Assembly: GCF_921293095.1 (NCBI RefSeq)
Contig: NC_060248.1
Coordinates: forward strand, 135,420,972 to 135,484,971
DNA: 64,000 nucleotides
Source: Ischnura elegans
Taxonomy: Eukaryota; Arthropoda; Insecta; Odonata; Coenagrionidae
Direction of reading: 5' to 3'
A program made the translations under genes and the position numbers. This document shows positions 1-12,138 of the stretch, piece after piece (position 1 is the first letter of the stretch; each line of letters starts with the position of its first letter). Below the pieces are notes generated by a model. It did no database searches and had not been told where the DNA came from. It was given only the letters and a program-made list of their open reading frames with translations.

Positions 1-369
1 ATCTATTATTTCAAAGATTTTAGATAGATTAGGTCAATTACTATTTCAAGAGACGAAGAATTCCACTTGATCGGGAAAGTGAACACCTGGGACATCGCAA
101 ACTTCTGTTATCCTGCTGAAACAACAAACTCGAAGGTAATCCGGAAAAAACGCGGAAGATCGTAGGAATAATGAAAGGCGCGATTATTGAAACGAATTTA
201 GCCCCTCATAACATGTTACCATTTGATTAATCACAAGTATCACAAGCATTCCTCAAAATTTACATAAATACAAAGAAATATTCCAGGAGTTAGCATAGAT
301 TAGCAAGGGTCTTGCGCGAATTCAGGCGTTGAGCACTTGACCAGTGCTTTCTCTCTTCTTTCTTAGATT
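1..369. other. left flank, nothing recognised
   Basis: AT-rich sequence with no coding signal or repeat recognised. It ends at the TAA/ATA-rich 3' tail of the LINE relic. Confidence 0.5.
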
Positions 370-2440
370 ATTATTATTATTATAGTATTCTACCGATCAA
401 GGTAGGTTTCCATGGAGTATTAAAGAAGTATTCTGGGAGCCTCCCTTTCCTTCCAGCGCTACCAGGCCTAATATCTTTCATTCTATCTAGAAATCCTATT
501 CTCTTCCTTCCTCTCCCTCGTTTACCCAACATTCTACCCTCTAAAACCGTTTTCAATAGCCCCATCCCGCTAAGTACTCGCTCAATCCATACTTTCTGTC
601 TCCTCCGAATCTCATCTAAAAGCTGCCTCTCCTCACCCACCATATGCAACACTTCGTCGTTTCTCCTCCTCTCCGTCCATTTCACCCTCTCCATTCTTCG
701 TCATAACCACATCTCGAATGCCTCCAGTCTGCTTTCGTCCTCCTTTACGAAACATTTCCGCACCGTAAAGAGCTACACTCCAGACCAAATTCTTCGTAAC
801 CCTTTCTTTAAACTCTTACATAACTATCCTCTCAGAAGTTCCTTACTGTTCATGAAAGCCTCCTTTGCTAGTGCAATTCGCTTCCTGATGTCCTAGCTAC
901 TGTGTCCGTTTTCCTCTAATGTGCTGCCCAAATAATTAAATTGCTCTACCTGCTCAAGTTTTTCCCCGCCTTCTTTTATATTGAGTCTCAAATTACTCAC
1001 TCGCGATGCTTTACAAAACCGCATGTACTTGAGCTTCTTGTGATTTATCTTTATCCCATACTCCTCGCAACACTCCTCTACCGCATCCATAAGAGCCTTC
1101 AGTCCCCATGCTGACTGGCTGATCAACGTCTGATCATCCGCGAATCTCACTGATTTAAACACCGTTCCTCCCACTTTTACTCCAGCTTCTAACTCATCCC
1201 ACGCTTCCCTTACCATCTCCTCAGCGTACCTACACATTAAAGAGCAGCAGCGAAAAAGGACAGCCTTGCCTCACTCCCCGGCCTATGTTTTCCCAACCAG
1301 ATTCACCGTCCGCTACCCTCACTTGCGCAGTCTGGACCGTATACAGATTACGAATTAGTCGCCTATCCCTCCAATATACACCTATTCTCTTGAGAATATC
1401 CATTAACTTTGCCCAGTTCACCCTATCAAACGCTTTTTACATATCCACGAAACAGGCATATACGTCCTGCTCATATTATAGGTCCCTCTCTACGAGGGAC
1501 CTCATTCTTTTGTTCAAGATCCTCAGTACCACTTTCGCCGCGTGCGATATTAGGCTAATCGTCCTATAAGCTGTCTTCACGAAATCCTACGGCCAACATC
1601 CCTCCTTTTAGATCCTACGTACTAGTTCGGAAAACCTTTCTTATTACCCCTCCCTAGGCTCTTTCGAAGCTCACACGGGATATTGTCCACGCACACTGCT
1701 TTTCTAACCTTCATTTCACGAAGTGTTCTCTCGATTTCTTCGTCTAGAATCCGCTGTCCAAAATTATCCTCATCCACTACACTTTTCTCCTCTAAAGTTA
1801 GTCTCTCTGGCTTGTCTCTTCTGTCTTAGAAATCCTCCACGTATTCCTTCCATCTTCTCTCTACCTCTTCTCGCTCGGTTAGCATCTATAGCCTTAATTT
1901 TAGACATGGCTTGTCCTCTTTTACCGCCCGATAACTTTGGCGTATAACGCGCCTTCCTTCTGAAACTTTTCCATTTCCTCGCGATTCCCCCAAGCCTTCC
2001 TTTCCCTCTTATCTTAGTTTTAAGCCATTGTTTATCTCCCATTACATCCTCTTATACATCCTGCTGTTCTGTGTCCACGTTCTTCCTCTACCTTCCTTGA
2101 ATTGTATGTTGTATTTCATGACCTTGTGGTCTGAAACTGCATCCGTTGCAAGGAAGTTGCGCGAGTTTGTCACACTATTCCTAAACCTCTGTCTAACCAT
2201 GTTGTAGTCTATCTGATATCTCCCACTCCCCCCTGGAATTTTTCATATGTACCATCGCCGTCTATGATGATCGAGGCACGTGTTTGTGTTCAATAATTTG
2301 TTTCTCCTGCAAAATTCTGTAGCTTTCTCTTCCCTTTCGTTCCGCCTTCCTAATCCAAATTCTGCTGTTTCGTTTCCATACCTCCCTTCGCCCACTGAAG
2401 CGCCCCCATCACCACAAGATTTCACCCTCCATCATTTCAC
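370..2440 (-). mobile_element. 5'-truncated non-LTR retrotransposon (APE endonuclease + reverse transcriptase), degenerate
   Basis: Minus strand. Reading 5' to 3': the C-terminal part of an APE-type endonuclease (GEGRYGNE and FGLGRRNERE around 2425-2300, with a later frame break), a basic linker (2042-1770, KSFRRKARYTPKLSGGKRG), the RT palm motif GVRQGCPFS near 1270, then RFADDQ near 1144, which is the catalytic FADD of the RT. The C-terminal segment follows (694-380, WTERRRNDEVL and LGKRGRGRKR). The copy ends in a short UTR and an ATA/TAA-repeat tail near 370. Frameshifts and stops break the frame at several places. This architecture matches the arthropod LINEs often annotated as craniofacial-development-protein-2-like; RTE-like is my inference. 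The copy begins at about the GDFNA endonuclease motif, the usual result of incomplete reverse transcription. Confidence 0.8.
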
Positions 2441-2470
2441 ATTCAAAAATATATTTCCATTCCAATGCCG

Positions 2471-2505
2471 CACAGTGGTCCCAAATCGAAAAAAGCTGGC
2501 CAAAA
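2471..2505 (+). repeat. Transib left terminal inverted repeat
   Basis: 35 bp beginning CACAGTGGTCCCAAATCG. It matches the reverse complement of 5444-5478 with one mismatch (position 11, C versus A). The first seven bases equal the V(D)J recombination heptamer. The flanking target copy is 2466-2470. Confidence 0.85.
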
Positions 2506-4486
2506 GTCATTTTTTCGACTTTTTACGAGGAAGTTTTGAATTATGTATTCGGATTCTTGAGAATATGGCCTATAATATTTCGTACCTGATAGGTCTGTGT
2601 AATTATTATGTTGACCTGTGTAACCCGTCAAACATGGGCATGTCCAGCCTAAAACGTCCGAGGCGTAGAAATAGTCGATTTTAGGGTAATTCAACTTAAT
2701 AAATGACTATTTTAATTTCATGGAATTCATTTTTCAATTTTACTATGGTAAGTTTGCATATTTTTTAACAGTATTATAGTATGTTTTGTTCGTTTCAGAA
2801 TTTATTATAACAATATTTAATTATTTATAATGTTAGCTATTTTTGGGCCTATTTTTAGTCAAATGTGTCGATATAGTTTTGTGCCCCTCGAAGATTCCTA
2901 TGCTGAATCCTTAGGAAGAGTATGTACAACAAGATAGAGAAAAAAAATCTTGCCTATATTTGCCTATATGCGACATCTAGAGGGTTTTAAGTTGAGCGGT
3001 GCACCGCTCCGCTGAGGGCGGCTGGCCGGCGGCGGGCGGGAGACATTGGCATTATCGCTCAAATATTCCTGTATTGGTGGTCAAACTTGCAAGGTGTATA
3101 CTTAGTATTATTCTACATCCTGTACGATTACATAAATCAAGTGCTTCACGCCTATCGTATGCACACTTCTCGTTTGTGCACTCACCTTCAAATATTCATG
3201 AAACCAATGAGGGCCGGTTTTCATGCTCTTAATGAGAAACATTATGATTGATCAAAAGCGACTACTTAAGTCCTTATGCGAGAACCTTACAGTAACCACA
3301 AGTTGCTTTTCTCTGCAAAACTTTCCTCATATTTTTATAGAGAAGAGATCCCTTACATGCTGTACAGCGTTGTCAGCACGTTATTCCGAAATAAGGTATT
3401 GGCGCTAAGAGAAATAAATGCTCCCCAATGCCAAGAATTGTTCACAGAATCATTTCAACAGACCATAGACGTAGATAGGATTGAATTTGGAGGGAAACAT
3501 TCGTCTAAACCCACCAATGGAGCGTGAATCTTGCAAGTGCATTTTTTAATAATAATGGAATGAGGATGACGGCCTCCCTCACCAGAGCCATTGCATGGAT
3601 GTGGTGAATATTTCCCACTCAGTAATAATTAATGATTTTCTTAGTGAAAAACTGCTGTGCTCCGAACTGTGTTATCACGGCTAACTCGAGAAACTTCTCC
3701 TGTCCAGATAATTAAAGCACTTGGTTTGGCAATGTTTGTCATTCAAATTTCAGGATACGCCGGAAACTCAGAGGCAAGTCTATATAAGCTTGTATATCTT
3801 TTATTAGTTGTCAACTCATAATTTCCGGTTTATTATTGGTTAAAAAAGACAACTTTTAGAAACCACATTCATCGTTACAGCCGTAAATACTCGTGTTAAA
3901 TTTGAATTATGGGTGACGCAAATTTTTTCGTACCTTGCGGTGTACAATAAAAATACAGAGAGAAAAGAATATTAATAAGCGAAAAAGAAGGAATATGTCG
4001 TGGAATATTTGAAAACAAGATTTAGACTGAATGAAATCGAGCACGCAAAAAATATTATGACGCGTTTTGTGATAAGAATGTTTTCTCGAAATACCTGAGA
4101 AAGTGGAATCAAAGCTCGAGGACAGATGAGCATTTCAAAGAGATGTTCAAAAGCTGGTTGCAGAAGGAAATGAAATTCGCTCCAGAAGCATATCAATACC
4201 TCCCTCTCGCATCTAGTGAGTGCAAATGATTACCGTGTATACACAGTCGGCGAATGTATGCAGTGTATAAAAATAATCACTCATTAATCTCAATCATCAT
4301 ATTTATAAAAGTGAAGTTTTAATTCAGGATTTCATTTCAGACAAGATGAAATTACGTGTAAATATAAAATTATAATGAATAAGTAAGAAATATTGGACCC
4401 GTTTCCATAATTTTGAAAAATCTACGAATAAATGCTTTATGTGTATGAAATGTAATTATTAATGTGATTTGTAATTTTCACGACAG

Positions 4487-4815
4487 GTATCGATGAAAGA
4501 CTTATTCATAGACTTTCAGTGATATTAAAATCTCTGTTCTGCGGCTATTAGATAAATAATGAAGCCTTCAGCCAGTATTGCATTGAAATAGCTGAGTTGT
4601 ACATCAATTATGGTTGGTATTATATTATGCTCATGGTACATAAAGTGCTGATACATGGAACAGCAATTTCCAAAGAATCCTTTCTTACAATCGAAGTTTT
4701 AACGGAGGAAGCATTGGAGATCAGGAACATAGACATGAGGAAATTCCGAGAGCATAGTACAAGAAAATACCCAAGAATGTTAAATTATGAAGATATCTTT
4801 CGAAGGCTCCTTTAA
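4487..4815 (+). pseudogene. Transib transposase, C-terminal exon (RAG1-like end), degenerate
   Basis: An exon-like segment that begins right after TTTTCACGACAG, a good splice acceptor, in phase 1. It reads IDERLIHRLSVILKS, then an in-frame TAG (4549-4551), then EAFSQYCIEIAELYINYGWYY, VHKVLIHG, and a block with TEEALEIRN followed by MRKFREHSTRK, ending at TAA. The HK, H, E, N and R-K-F-R positions align without gaps to the RAG1 region that carries the third acidic catalytic residue, and the same order is known in Transib transposases. The stop codon and the lack of an open N-terminal frame show it is dead. A donor-like GTGAGT near 4212, also phase 1, could be the end of the preceding exon (4100-4212), but that exon was not recognised. 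Confidence 0.7.
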
Positions 4816-5104
4816 ATATCTGAATCATACATTTTAATTACATCAGGAGTTACAAAAAACGATGTCAGCCTATCAGGTGAGGTGAAAATTTTCTAATTTT
4901 AAGTGATTCGCAGAGCGACAATGAGTCCGATGGGGTGACATCGGACGACGATTCTTTTAAAATTTGTTCTTTGTGATACATGAAAGCGATTTTATTGCAA
5001 TTCTAACATTATTTTCCTTAATGTTCTTAATATCAGTCATTTATTTCATCTAATGTGACTTATCAAATACATGGAAGCCAAAAATGAGTGAGTGTGCGTA
5101 TTTT

Positions 5105-5170
5105 TTTCCGACTTTGGTATCTCACCGACTATGCTGATGGTCGCGGGTTCGAATCTCACCAATTTCATGT
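5105..5170 (+). repeat. tRNA-like (SINE) fragment inside the Transib
   Basis: Contains GGTCGCGGGTTCGAATCTC, a good pol III B box with the 3' half of a T-arm. The upstream A box is poor and the acceptor stem does not close, so it is a tRNA-derived SINE remnant, not a tRNA gene. Confidence 0.4.
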
Positions 5171-5443
5171 GTAAATTCTATAATGGGTTTTAACAACAAT
5201 TTATACATCTTTTACCTTAAAATTATACTATTTTAAGCTCCCCACGAACACCAAGTTATCGCCAATCGCAATGACATCTATATCGAGATTTTCTAAAAAT
5301 AATTTTTTAAATAATAACAGCTCAAAAAATGCTAAAATGAAGAGACACCGTAAAAATAATGCCAAAATCAGATTCAGACGATCAAAATCAGTAAGAGACA
5401 CCCACTTTTGTTGCTGTTTTAGCTAAAATTACGACGTTATTAA

Positions 5444-5478
5444 TTTTGGCCAGCTTTTTTCGATTTGTGACCACTGTG
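5444..5478 (-). repeat. Transib right terminal inverted repeat
   Basis: 35 bp ending CGATTTGTGACCACTGTG on the plus strand, directly followed by CGCCG, the right copy of the target duplication. Confidence 0.85.
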
Positions 5479-5483
5479 CGCCG

Positions 5484-6764
5484 CGCTCTACTTTTAGTTA
5501 ATATACTAATGTTTTTTTAACAGTACTGTATGTATTTTATGGCGTTTCAATAGGTTTTCTATTAAATTTAGGAGAGTTGTTTTATTGCTACCTATGTTTT
5601 TGGTTTTTGTTTTGCTTTTGCAGGCAGATTGTTGAAAATTGTTATTTTGATTATGTTCCAATTATAATTGAAACTTGGGCACTGAAAACGTTTCATCTCC
5701 CCAGACTGAATAACGGAAACATCAAACGGAGAGATGTGATTGAAAGTGAGGAATGAGTATGTAATGGCAACCAGACATCGAGGAGTTCTGTTTCCCCTGA
5801 GAAACGAGGACGGACGTCACTGACCACCCGCCGAGGAGATCGAAACTCATTAATTTCCGCGAATCGCCTTGAGAGGCGCGACGCGCGAGGGGGCCACAGA
5901 GGCCGAGGCGAGGCCAGAGGGCGTCGCGACAGCCAATGCCAATGGCTCACTTGTGTGCATTAGGAAAGCTCTCTACAAGATGATGAAGCAACCTTATCCA
6001 AAGTTACGCAAATCTGGCACTCCTAACCAAACCGTCATTTCAAGAATTGTGGCTGGAATGAACAGATACATCGAAATAATAATTTACAGATCATTGGGAA
6101 GGAGAGAGATCATGAGGACCACACAAATTTCAGAAAACCTACCACCAGAGAGACGTAACCAGAAAATTTACGTAACCAAACCAAACGGACGAGACGTAAA
6201 CAAACGAGACGTAACAAAAAAAACCAGGGGAGGGTGATCCACATTGGGATTGGATAAATTTCGTGTGGGGTTGGGTTTGAGGTATTATACAGAAGATTTT
6301 GGGGGTTCATGAAGGCTGAAAATCTTCGCGATCGAATTGAAATTTGGCTTTGCGTATTTTCAGCCACAACATATTGAATAGCATCTTGCGTTTTCCCCCG
6401 AGGGAATAATTAACGGGGAGTGTAATTATTGATGACATCTTCGCAATTATCTTTCGGCAGCTTAGGCCAATTGAATAAAACTTTCGCATGGAGATGTACA
6501 TCATTTAGAGTCGTGTTGTTTAATAGCTTTCAGGATGTCACCTACATACGTAATTACAGTGAAAAGTTTGCAAAATTCTAGTGACATTTTCTTTGTTTGA
6601 TAATCAAAGCTCTTGTAAGATGATAACGCGATTACGCACGTAAATTCAAGTGGATGGGATGGATTTACAACAGCGTGAGAATTGTAAAGACAATGGTTAG
6701 TGGAGGGAAATAAAAAAGGAGATTAAATAGGAAGTGATTTTGTATGCAAATGCTATTGATAAGG
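5484..6764. other. unassigned intergenic stretch with short ORF
   Basis: No gene recognised. A 122-codon plus-strand ORF (5869-6237) begins in a CpG-rich patch and runs into repeated ACGAGACGTAA units near 6190-6215; it has no recognisable domain and is probably chance. A minus-strand ORF at 5693-5950 is equally unsupported. Confidence 0.4.
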
Positions 6765-7110
6765 GCTCCAGACATGTGATTGGGTAGTACTCATAAATGA
6801 TGAAATTAAAGCGTTGGGAATCGTCTGCATTTGTCACATTCTGCAATGAGGGAAGTCAAGATAAACATTCCTCAAGGCGATTCATACACTTTCTATGACT
6901 TAACTTGTAAATTCGCGAAAATTTTCACTGACATTGATGGGGATGGCGGGCCGGATGTTACCAAGAAGCGACACAGAGCACATTTTTAAGACGCGGGATG
7001 ATGTTAGCGGCATTCAAAATACATTGACGAGAACATGGGGCCAGCATAGGAATCCTCGGATAGCCTCGAATCAATGCATTCATAGGATGCATTGATTCGA
7101 GGAGCATACA
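6765..7110 (+). repeat. dispersed repeat, longer copy
   Basis: The start (GCTCCAGACA, then GATTGGGTAGTACTCAT) and the end (GATGCATTGATTCGAGGAGC) recur at 11111-11244 in the same order but with a much shorter middle. This suggests one non-coding repeat family with a deleted second copy. The end includes the perfect hairpin at 7066-7104. Confidence 0.45.
7066..7104. repeat. perfect 16-bp inverted repeat (hairpin)
   Basis: Arms 7066-7081 and 7089-7104 (CCTCGAATCAATGCAT and its exact complement) with a 7-base loop. It is part of the dispersed repeat starting at 6765. Confidence 0.7.
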
Positions 7111-9939
7111 AATAAAAGTATATGGAAAGATGATGAACATATCTAATTTACTTACAGAGATATGGAACTACGACCCAAGTGTTTCCACTAGGTAGGAACA
7201 TAAAAGTTCCCGTTGGCCCATCAAGTTTCGCCACTATGAGCCATGCATGTGCCTTTCGACTTCTTCTTACAATTAGCCCAGTTCCAATTGCTGATTAAAT
7301 AAATTGCATTAAAATAAAAAAAATGGCGAAAGGCAAAAAATAAAAAAAATTGGTATCTGCAGTAAAAGAAATAAAATGAAATGAGAAAAAATGAAATAAA
7401 ATAAAAAATGAAGAAAAAAATAATTATTTTGTTAGCATAAGCTAATTGTTTACTGATTCATATGTATGGATGTTAAATTCAAAGTTTCTGCAAACGCTAA
7501 CAAACTCTACACTCACAGCACTGAAAATACCCCCAAAATGTATCAAACTGGCTGGTTTGGGCGTCAATTGACATACCTTAATAACTATAGTGTACATTGT
7601 CGAAACCCTAGTCGGTTAAGGAGCAAAACGGTGGAAATAAAACCACTGTCTTATCTTCATCATGGCATCGACAATTGCTTCACCGGACTGCTGCTGGATT
7701 CACCGTTGATGTTGATTACGGAAAAAGAACATGAGAATTATGGAGGGAGCGTAGTGGTGAGGGTAAGTAGGGCGACCTCTACGGAGAGAGAGAGCCGTGG
7801 CTGTCCCATTCATTTCTCTGACAAGGGCGGCAGCGACCTTGACATCTGTTTCGCCCGGGACCAAACTCTTCGACGGCGAGTGCGTGACCTTGGTTGTGAT
7901 GCGCCGCCGAAACTCACATTTGGGGTCACCCATATAGGGATGGTTGTCACAAAAATCAACTGATTGCAGCGTCAAAGCTCATTTCAAAGGAAATTTACTA
8001 GTCCCGTAGGAAAAGTAACTTTGCTGAAAAGACATCGATTAAATTGGAAGTCGAGAAATAATAACTTTTCCATTGAAGTTACTTTATAAGCTATTTTCAG
8101 TTTAATTTCAGTAATGATTTTCTGAATCCGGATGCTCTGAAATAATGTATTCATTTTCATTATTGACATTATGCACCCGTATTTCCACTTGTTTCATTGG
8201 AGGAAGGATGAATATTCTGAAGAAATAGAGACCAACTCTATGGAGCTCTTAGATATGCTGGGGGAAAAATCGGCCAGAATAATGTCCGCCAAAAATTGGC
8301 GAGTAAACTAACTAAAGGTAGAGATGATCATAATGTTAATGCATAGTTTTTACAAACTTGAAGTTAAGTTCTTGAAAATTTATATTCTCATAAGCAATAG
8401 AACATAGATTAGAAGCTCCGTTGTTAACGATTGAGAATATGCCTACTCATTTCTCGATGAAAATAAATTCTAAAAAGTAATGGAGGCGTTCAGAGATTAT
8501 TCCCTTACATGATAAAAAATAGCAGCGTTTGGGAATTACACCGTTCTTACCATCATATTGTCAGGTGTGGTAAAGCGATAGTGTTAAGGTATATTCCGCA
8601 AACCAAACCAAATGATCCCATTGCAATAATTCATTAGTGCTAACTGAAAGGCGTATGTCTATGACTATCAACGGTTGGTTTTCGAGGAGTTTAGAAACAA
8701 TATAAACAGCACAGAAGGATGATGACGTCAGTATGGGGTTGTTGGAATTTAGCTCATTTGATAACTTGAAAGTTTTCTAATTTACATGAGAATAAAACAC
8801 ACACATGCTTCGTTAAAAATTTTATTTTTTACCTTTACAAACTTGTTCTAACTATTTATGAATCAAACTCAACTATCATAGAATTCTTTTCGGATAAATA
8901 TCCATTAATGTGAGAATTTATATAAAATCAATACATTGTAACGCAGATAAACATTTTATTTGCACAATAAATATGAAACAACATAGAAATAATGACCAAC
9001 ATTTTCATGTAAGTACAACGAGAATTAATTACTTTAACTAATGCGCGAGGGGTCCAACCGTAAAATTCATGTTTCCAAGGTTACACAAACAATACGATGA
9101 AACACATGAGCATAAAGAACACAGTTGGCAAGTCACACTCTAAAAACGATTCTTGCTTGAAACCAAGATGCATTAAGTGGGGTGGCGTGATGAATCACAG
9201 AAGACCAACAAAAACGCATACGATGCAGCGATTCATCAAGGTACCATCGGCAACGAGGGTCATCGCCTAGGAGGGGATTGGACACGTCCAATTCAATATT
9301 TGGGGTCAATGTTTACGTCCCCCTCAATATAAAATTGAAACAATGGAACTCCAGTAACACTGAAATAATTTATGTCGACTTAATTTAACCTCCTAATTGC
9401 TTGAAAAGTGTATCGAGAGATAATTACAAAAAAACTCTCAAAATACGTCCCCTCATATAAATAATAGCAAATGACGCCCATGTGCCATCCTAAAAGACGT
9501 TTACTAGCAAGCTCAACGTAAACAGAAGCTCGTGAAGTATTTCATTAGTGTGCCTATAAAAATTCTTGTTAATTACACTACCTCTCCTAATGACATGTAT
9601 AAAATTTATAATAGAAAATTCTGTCGGCGTTGGTAGGCTATCTAATCACTCCGGTTCAGGAATGTGGGATGGAATGTGGATCGCAGATTGAACTAGATGG
9701 GACCAAACTAAGTGTAGGTATCATCAACCCCTAGACGGTAACTTAACGCATGACCTACCCAGATCATGCGCCACCAATTTCAAGCAAATACATGCACTCT
9801 CACTCAAAAGTAAAGGAACATGAGGGCAGAGGACATGTTTCCACGTGGCGAGAACAAATCCCTCACTAACAAGAGATGAGTTTTGTCCCTCTTGAAAATG
9901 TATGTACATGACTCTACCAGGCTCATGCCGTAGGACTCA
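7111..9939. other. unassigned intergenic stretch
   Basis: AT-rich sequence. An A-rich low-complexity run lies at about 7300-7425. A 165-codon ORF (7466-7963, plus) has no recognised motif and no splice or promoter context; the opposite strand (7975-7700) is also open over its GC-rich second half, so neither is called. No repeat ends were recognised between 8000 and 9939. Confidence 0.4.
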
Positions 9940-10443
9940 GGGCCGAATTCCAGAACGTTACTTAAGTTTCATTTGATCCTGACTCAAAATCGACTCGGTT
10001 GACTCGTTGGTGTTACGAGAACTCATTTGAGAGTCCCAAGAGTCGATCAGATTAATCTCCTCACTCGGCGAGTTGAGCCCCAACTCAAATTGAGTCGCCA
10101 AGCTCCAAGATGTCCGCTATCGCCACGTCATGTTTTTGAAACGAAATAGCGCCCGTAAATATACCTCCAAACGTGGTATTGTACAGCATTAATTCTAATT
10201 TTTGACGAGCATGACACCACGAGTGATAAGAGATTAGATAAATTTATTATTTCGTAAATGCTGAACGTTACCTCAATTTCGTTTCGTAACGTTTCGTGAA
10301 CGTTACCTCAATTACTGTAGCACAAGTTAGCTGGGTTGAAGTTAGTTTATTAAATACGAACTCTAAATCAAACTCAACTCGAGTGTGAGATCTGAAGGGA
10401 CGATTGAGGATCCAAGGTAGAGTCGGGTTCTGGAATTCGGCCC
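9940..10443. mobile_element. Harbinger-like MITE, 504 bp
   Basis: Perfect 17-bp terminal inverted repeats (9940-9956 GGGCCGAATTCCAGAAC and 10427-10443). The sub-terminal regions are rich in CGAGTTGAG/CTCAACTCG-type motifs. There is no coding capacity. Flanking trinucleotides are TCA and ACA, so a 3-bp target duplication is not exact. The TIR resembles the GGGCCGTATTC ends of the element at 41286-42865, so both probably belong to related families. PIF/Harbinger assignment is by the GGGCC-type TIR and short duplication only. Confidence 0.65.
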
Positions 10444-11110
10444 ACAGAATCATATATGACTTCAACCCTCCAATATGAGCTGAAAATAAAATGGTACAAT
10501 TCACAAGCGGTGCACCTAAAGCACGACAGCGGACCAAATGTGTGCTCCCAGAGTCCACCGATGCCACAAGTTACATTAGAGACAATATTAAGTGCACGCT
10601 ATCACAACTAGAAACTGGATACCCAGGACGGTCCTAAGACATGCATCCACAATTCGTTTGTGCAACTAACCACTCCCTGGTTTCATTAGTTACAAACGAC
10701 TCCAAAATATTTCACTCCGATTTTCACGGAAGAAGTGGTCGCACCAGCATTAGCGCGAGGTCATTAATCAATGAACATCACGCGGCAAGTTCGCAATACC
10801 CTCAAAGCGAGAGGCCAGGGGTTCAGTTGCGAAGATAACACGGCAATATGCAAAGCAAGCAGGAAACGGTTTATATACCGCTCCAATGAATTATAAAAGC
10901 TAAGGATAATAGGCCATATTATTTTCTGACGGGTGTATTCTTCGAAATTCGAAACATAATAATTTGAAACTGGAGTGAAGTCTCTAATTATGGAGTTATA
11001 GACTCTGCATGGGTACTCCGAAATTAGCCCACTGGATTGGTAGAATAAACATTGGCGAATCGAAGAGATAACAGTGAGCAAAATTCATGAAGCAGTCGCG
11101 TATGCTTAGA
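10444..11110. other. unassigned intergenic stretch
   Basis: No gene, repeat end or motif recognised; overlapping short ORFs on both strands are unsupported. Confidence 0.4.
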
Positions 11111-11244
11111 GCTCCAGACAGATGATTGGGTAGTACTCATTGATGATTGATTCTGAGATGTGAATTTTCAGAACCGATAATGACAGCTCTTTCGAAAGTC
11201 TAGGCCTATTCACCAGATGCGATGATTCGAGAAGCATGTGACTG
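11111..11244 (+). repeat. dispersed repeat, shorter copy
   Basis: Shares its first about 40 bases and last about 26 bases with 6765-7110; the middle is reduced. The hairpin of the longer copy is only half preserved here. Confidence 0.4.
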
Positions 11245-11974
11245 ACTAACTGACCTTTAACTACGATGGTATTAGTTGCTGGAGCACAATAGAATAAAGA
11301 TCCATGGAGTCGTAAAAAATAAAATACTGGGGTATTCCGCAGTGCCTAACGACCATTTGCCACCTTGAAGAAAACCTAATTCGAAAGGAGTTCCGGACGT
11401 CATGTCATCGACGGATAAAGGCAATCCGTTATAACGCCACATTTTCAAATAGTCTTCCGACGAGATGAAATGATCGTTGAATCCGCCAACATCATCTGTA
11501 AGTGATGATAGAGGCGCCGCAACAGAGAAGTCCCATGATTCTGCGCTTTAGGGAGGAAGATGAGGTATCCCCAAACATCGATAGGCAACAAGCCAAGAGG
11601 ACATGACTGATTGGTAGACGCTGGCGTATTTCTGAAATCCTGCATCGGAGGCACTTATAGTCTTTTAAACTCTGGTCTGGTGATCCCGATGACTGGACCT
11701 CCTCATTCGAAACCCATTCACATTTGGTATCGAGCTCCTGCTTCTCGAAGGGGTGTGCGTCAACGTATAAATCGAATGATCACACTGCCAATCGGCGGAG
11801 CCCTCTTTCAGGGACTGTGATGAAAAGATACGGCGAAGTACAACTATATATAAAAATGCATTGGTAGAAAAAACAGGTCGTATATTGGTAGCGACATATG
11901 TATATAATACTTTCTGATTTTGGCAAATCGTACATAATAACCTGGCCTTTTGTTATCGGGCAAAGCGTATTGGT
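11245..11974. other. unassigned stretch downstream of the GAS2-like gene
   Basis: No coding or repeat feature recognised. Short ORFs at 11445-11654 (minus) and 11611-11820 (plus) overlap and lack support. Confidence 0.4.
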
Positions 11975-12138
11975 TAAATATATTTATTTATTTATTTATG
12001 CATTTATAAACTCTCTTCTTTTTTACTAGCACCAGACGACTAATCACAACCGACCTTCCCTTCCAAGTGCAGTGGGAGGGCGCGAACCCACAGGTTACAC
12101 GAATCCGCCGTCCATTGGACGAGAGCAGGTGAGCCGCT
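11975..12138 (-). promoter_or_regulatory. 3' UTR of the GAS2-like gene with clustered polyadenylation signals
   Basis: The 160 bases after the TGA read into a T-rich plus-strand tract (11979-12000) built of TTTA units. On the minus strand this gives overlapping AATAAA signals, suitable for 3' end formation. Part of the UTR (about 12065-12120) has a tRNA-like B box (GGGTTCGCGCC on the minus strand), so an old SINE fragment may lie inside it. The cleavage site is not determined. Confidence 0.5.

Larger units (their letters stand above)
2471..5478 (+). mobile_element. Transib-superfamily DNA transposon, 3008 bp, degenerate but with both ends
   Basis: The element is bounded by 35-bp terminal inverted repeats (2471-2505 and 5444-5478) that differ at one base and begin CACAGTGGTC. 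The flanks are TGCCG (2466-2470) and CGCCG (5479-5483), a 5-bp target duplication with one mismatch that fits the known Transib preference CGNCG. Near the right end, 4487-4815 encodes a protein remnant resembling the C-terminal end of Transib transposase and RAG1. Transib is the family from which the RAG1 recombinase derives. The interior is AT-rich with many stops; a tRNA-like segment sits at about 5105-5165. Autonomous Transibs are about 3 kb, so this is a full-length decayed copy. Confidence 0.8.

Noticed and set aside
5869..6237. 122-codon plus-strand ORF
   Set aside because: Starts in a CpG-rich patch, ends in short tandem units, no domain.
7466..7963. 165-codon plus-strand ORF
   Set aside because: No recognisable domain, mixed composition, an overlapping open minus-strand frame and no splice or promoter context.
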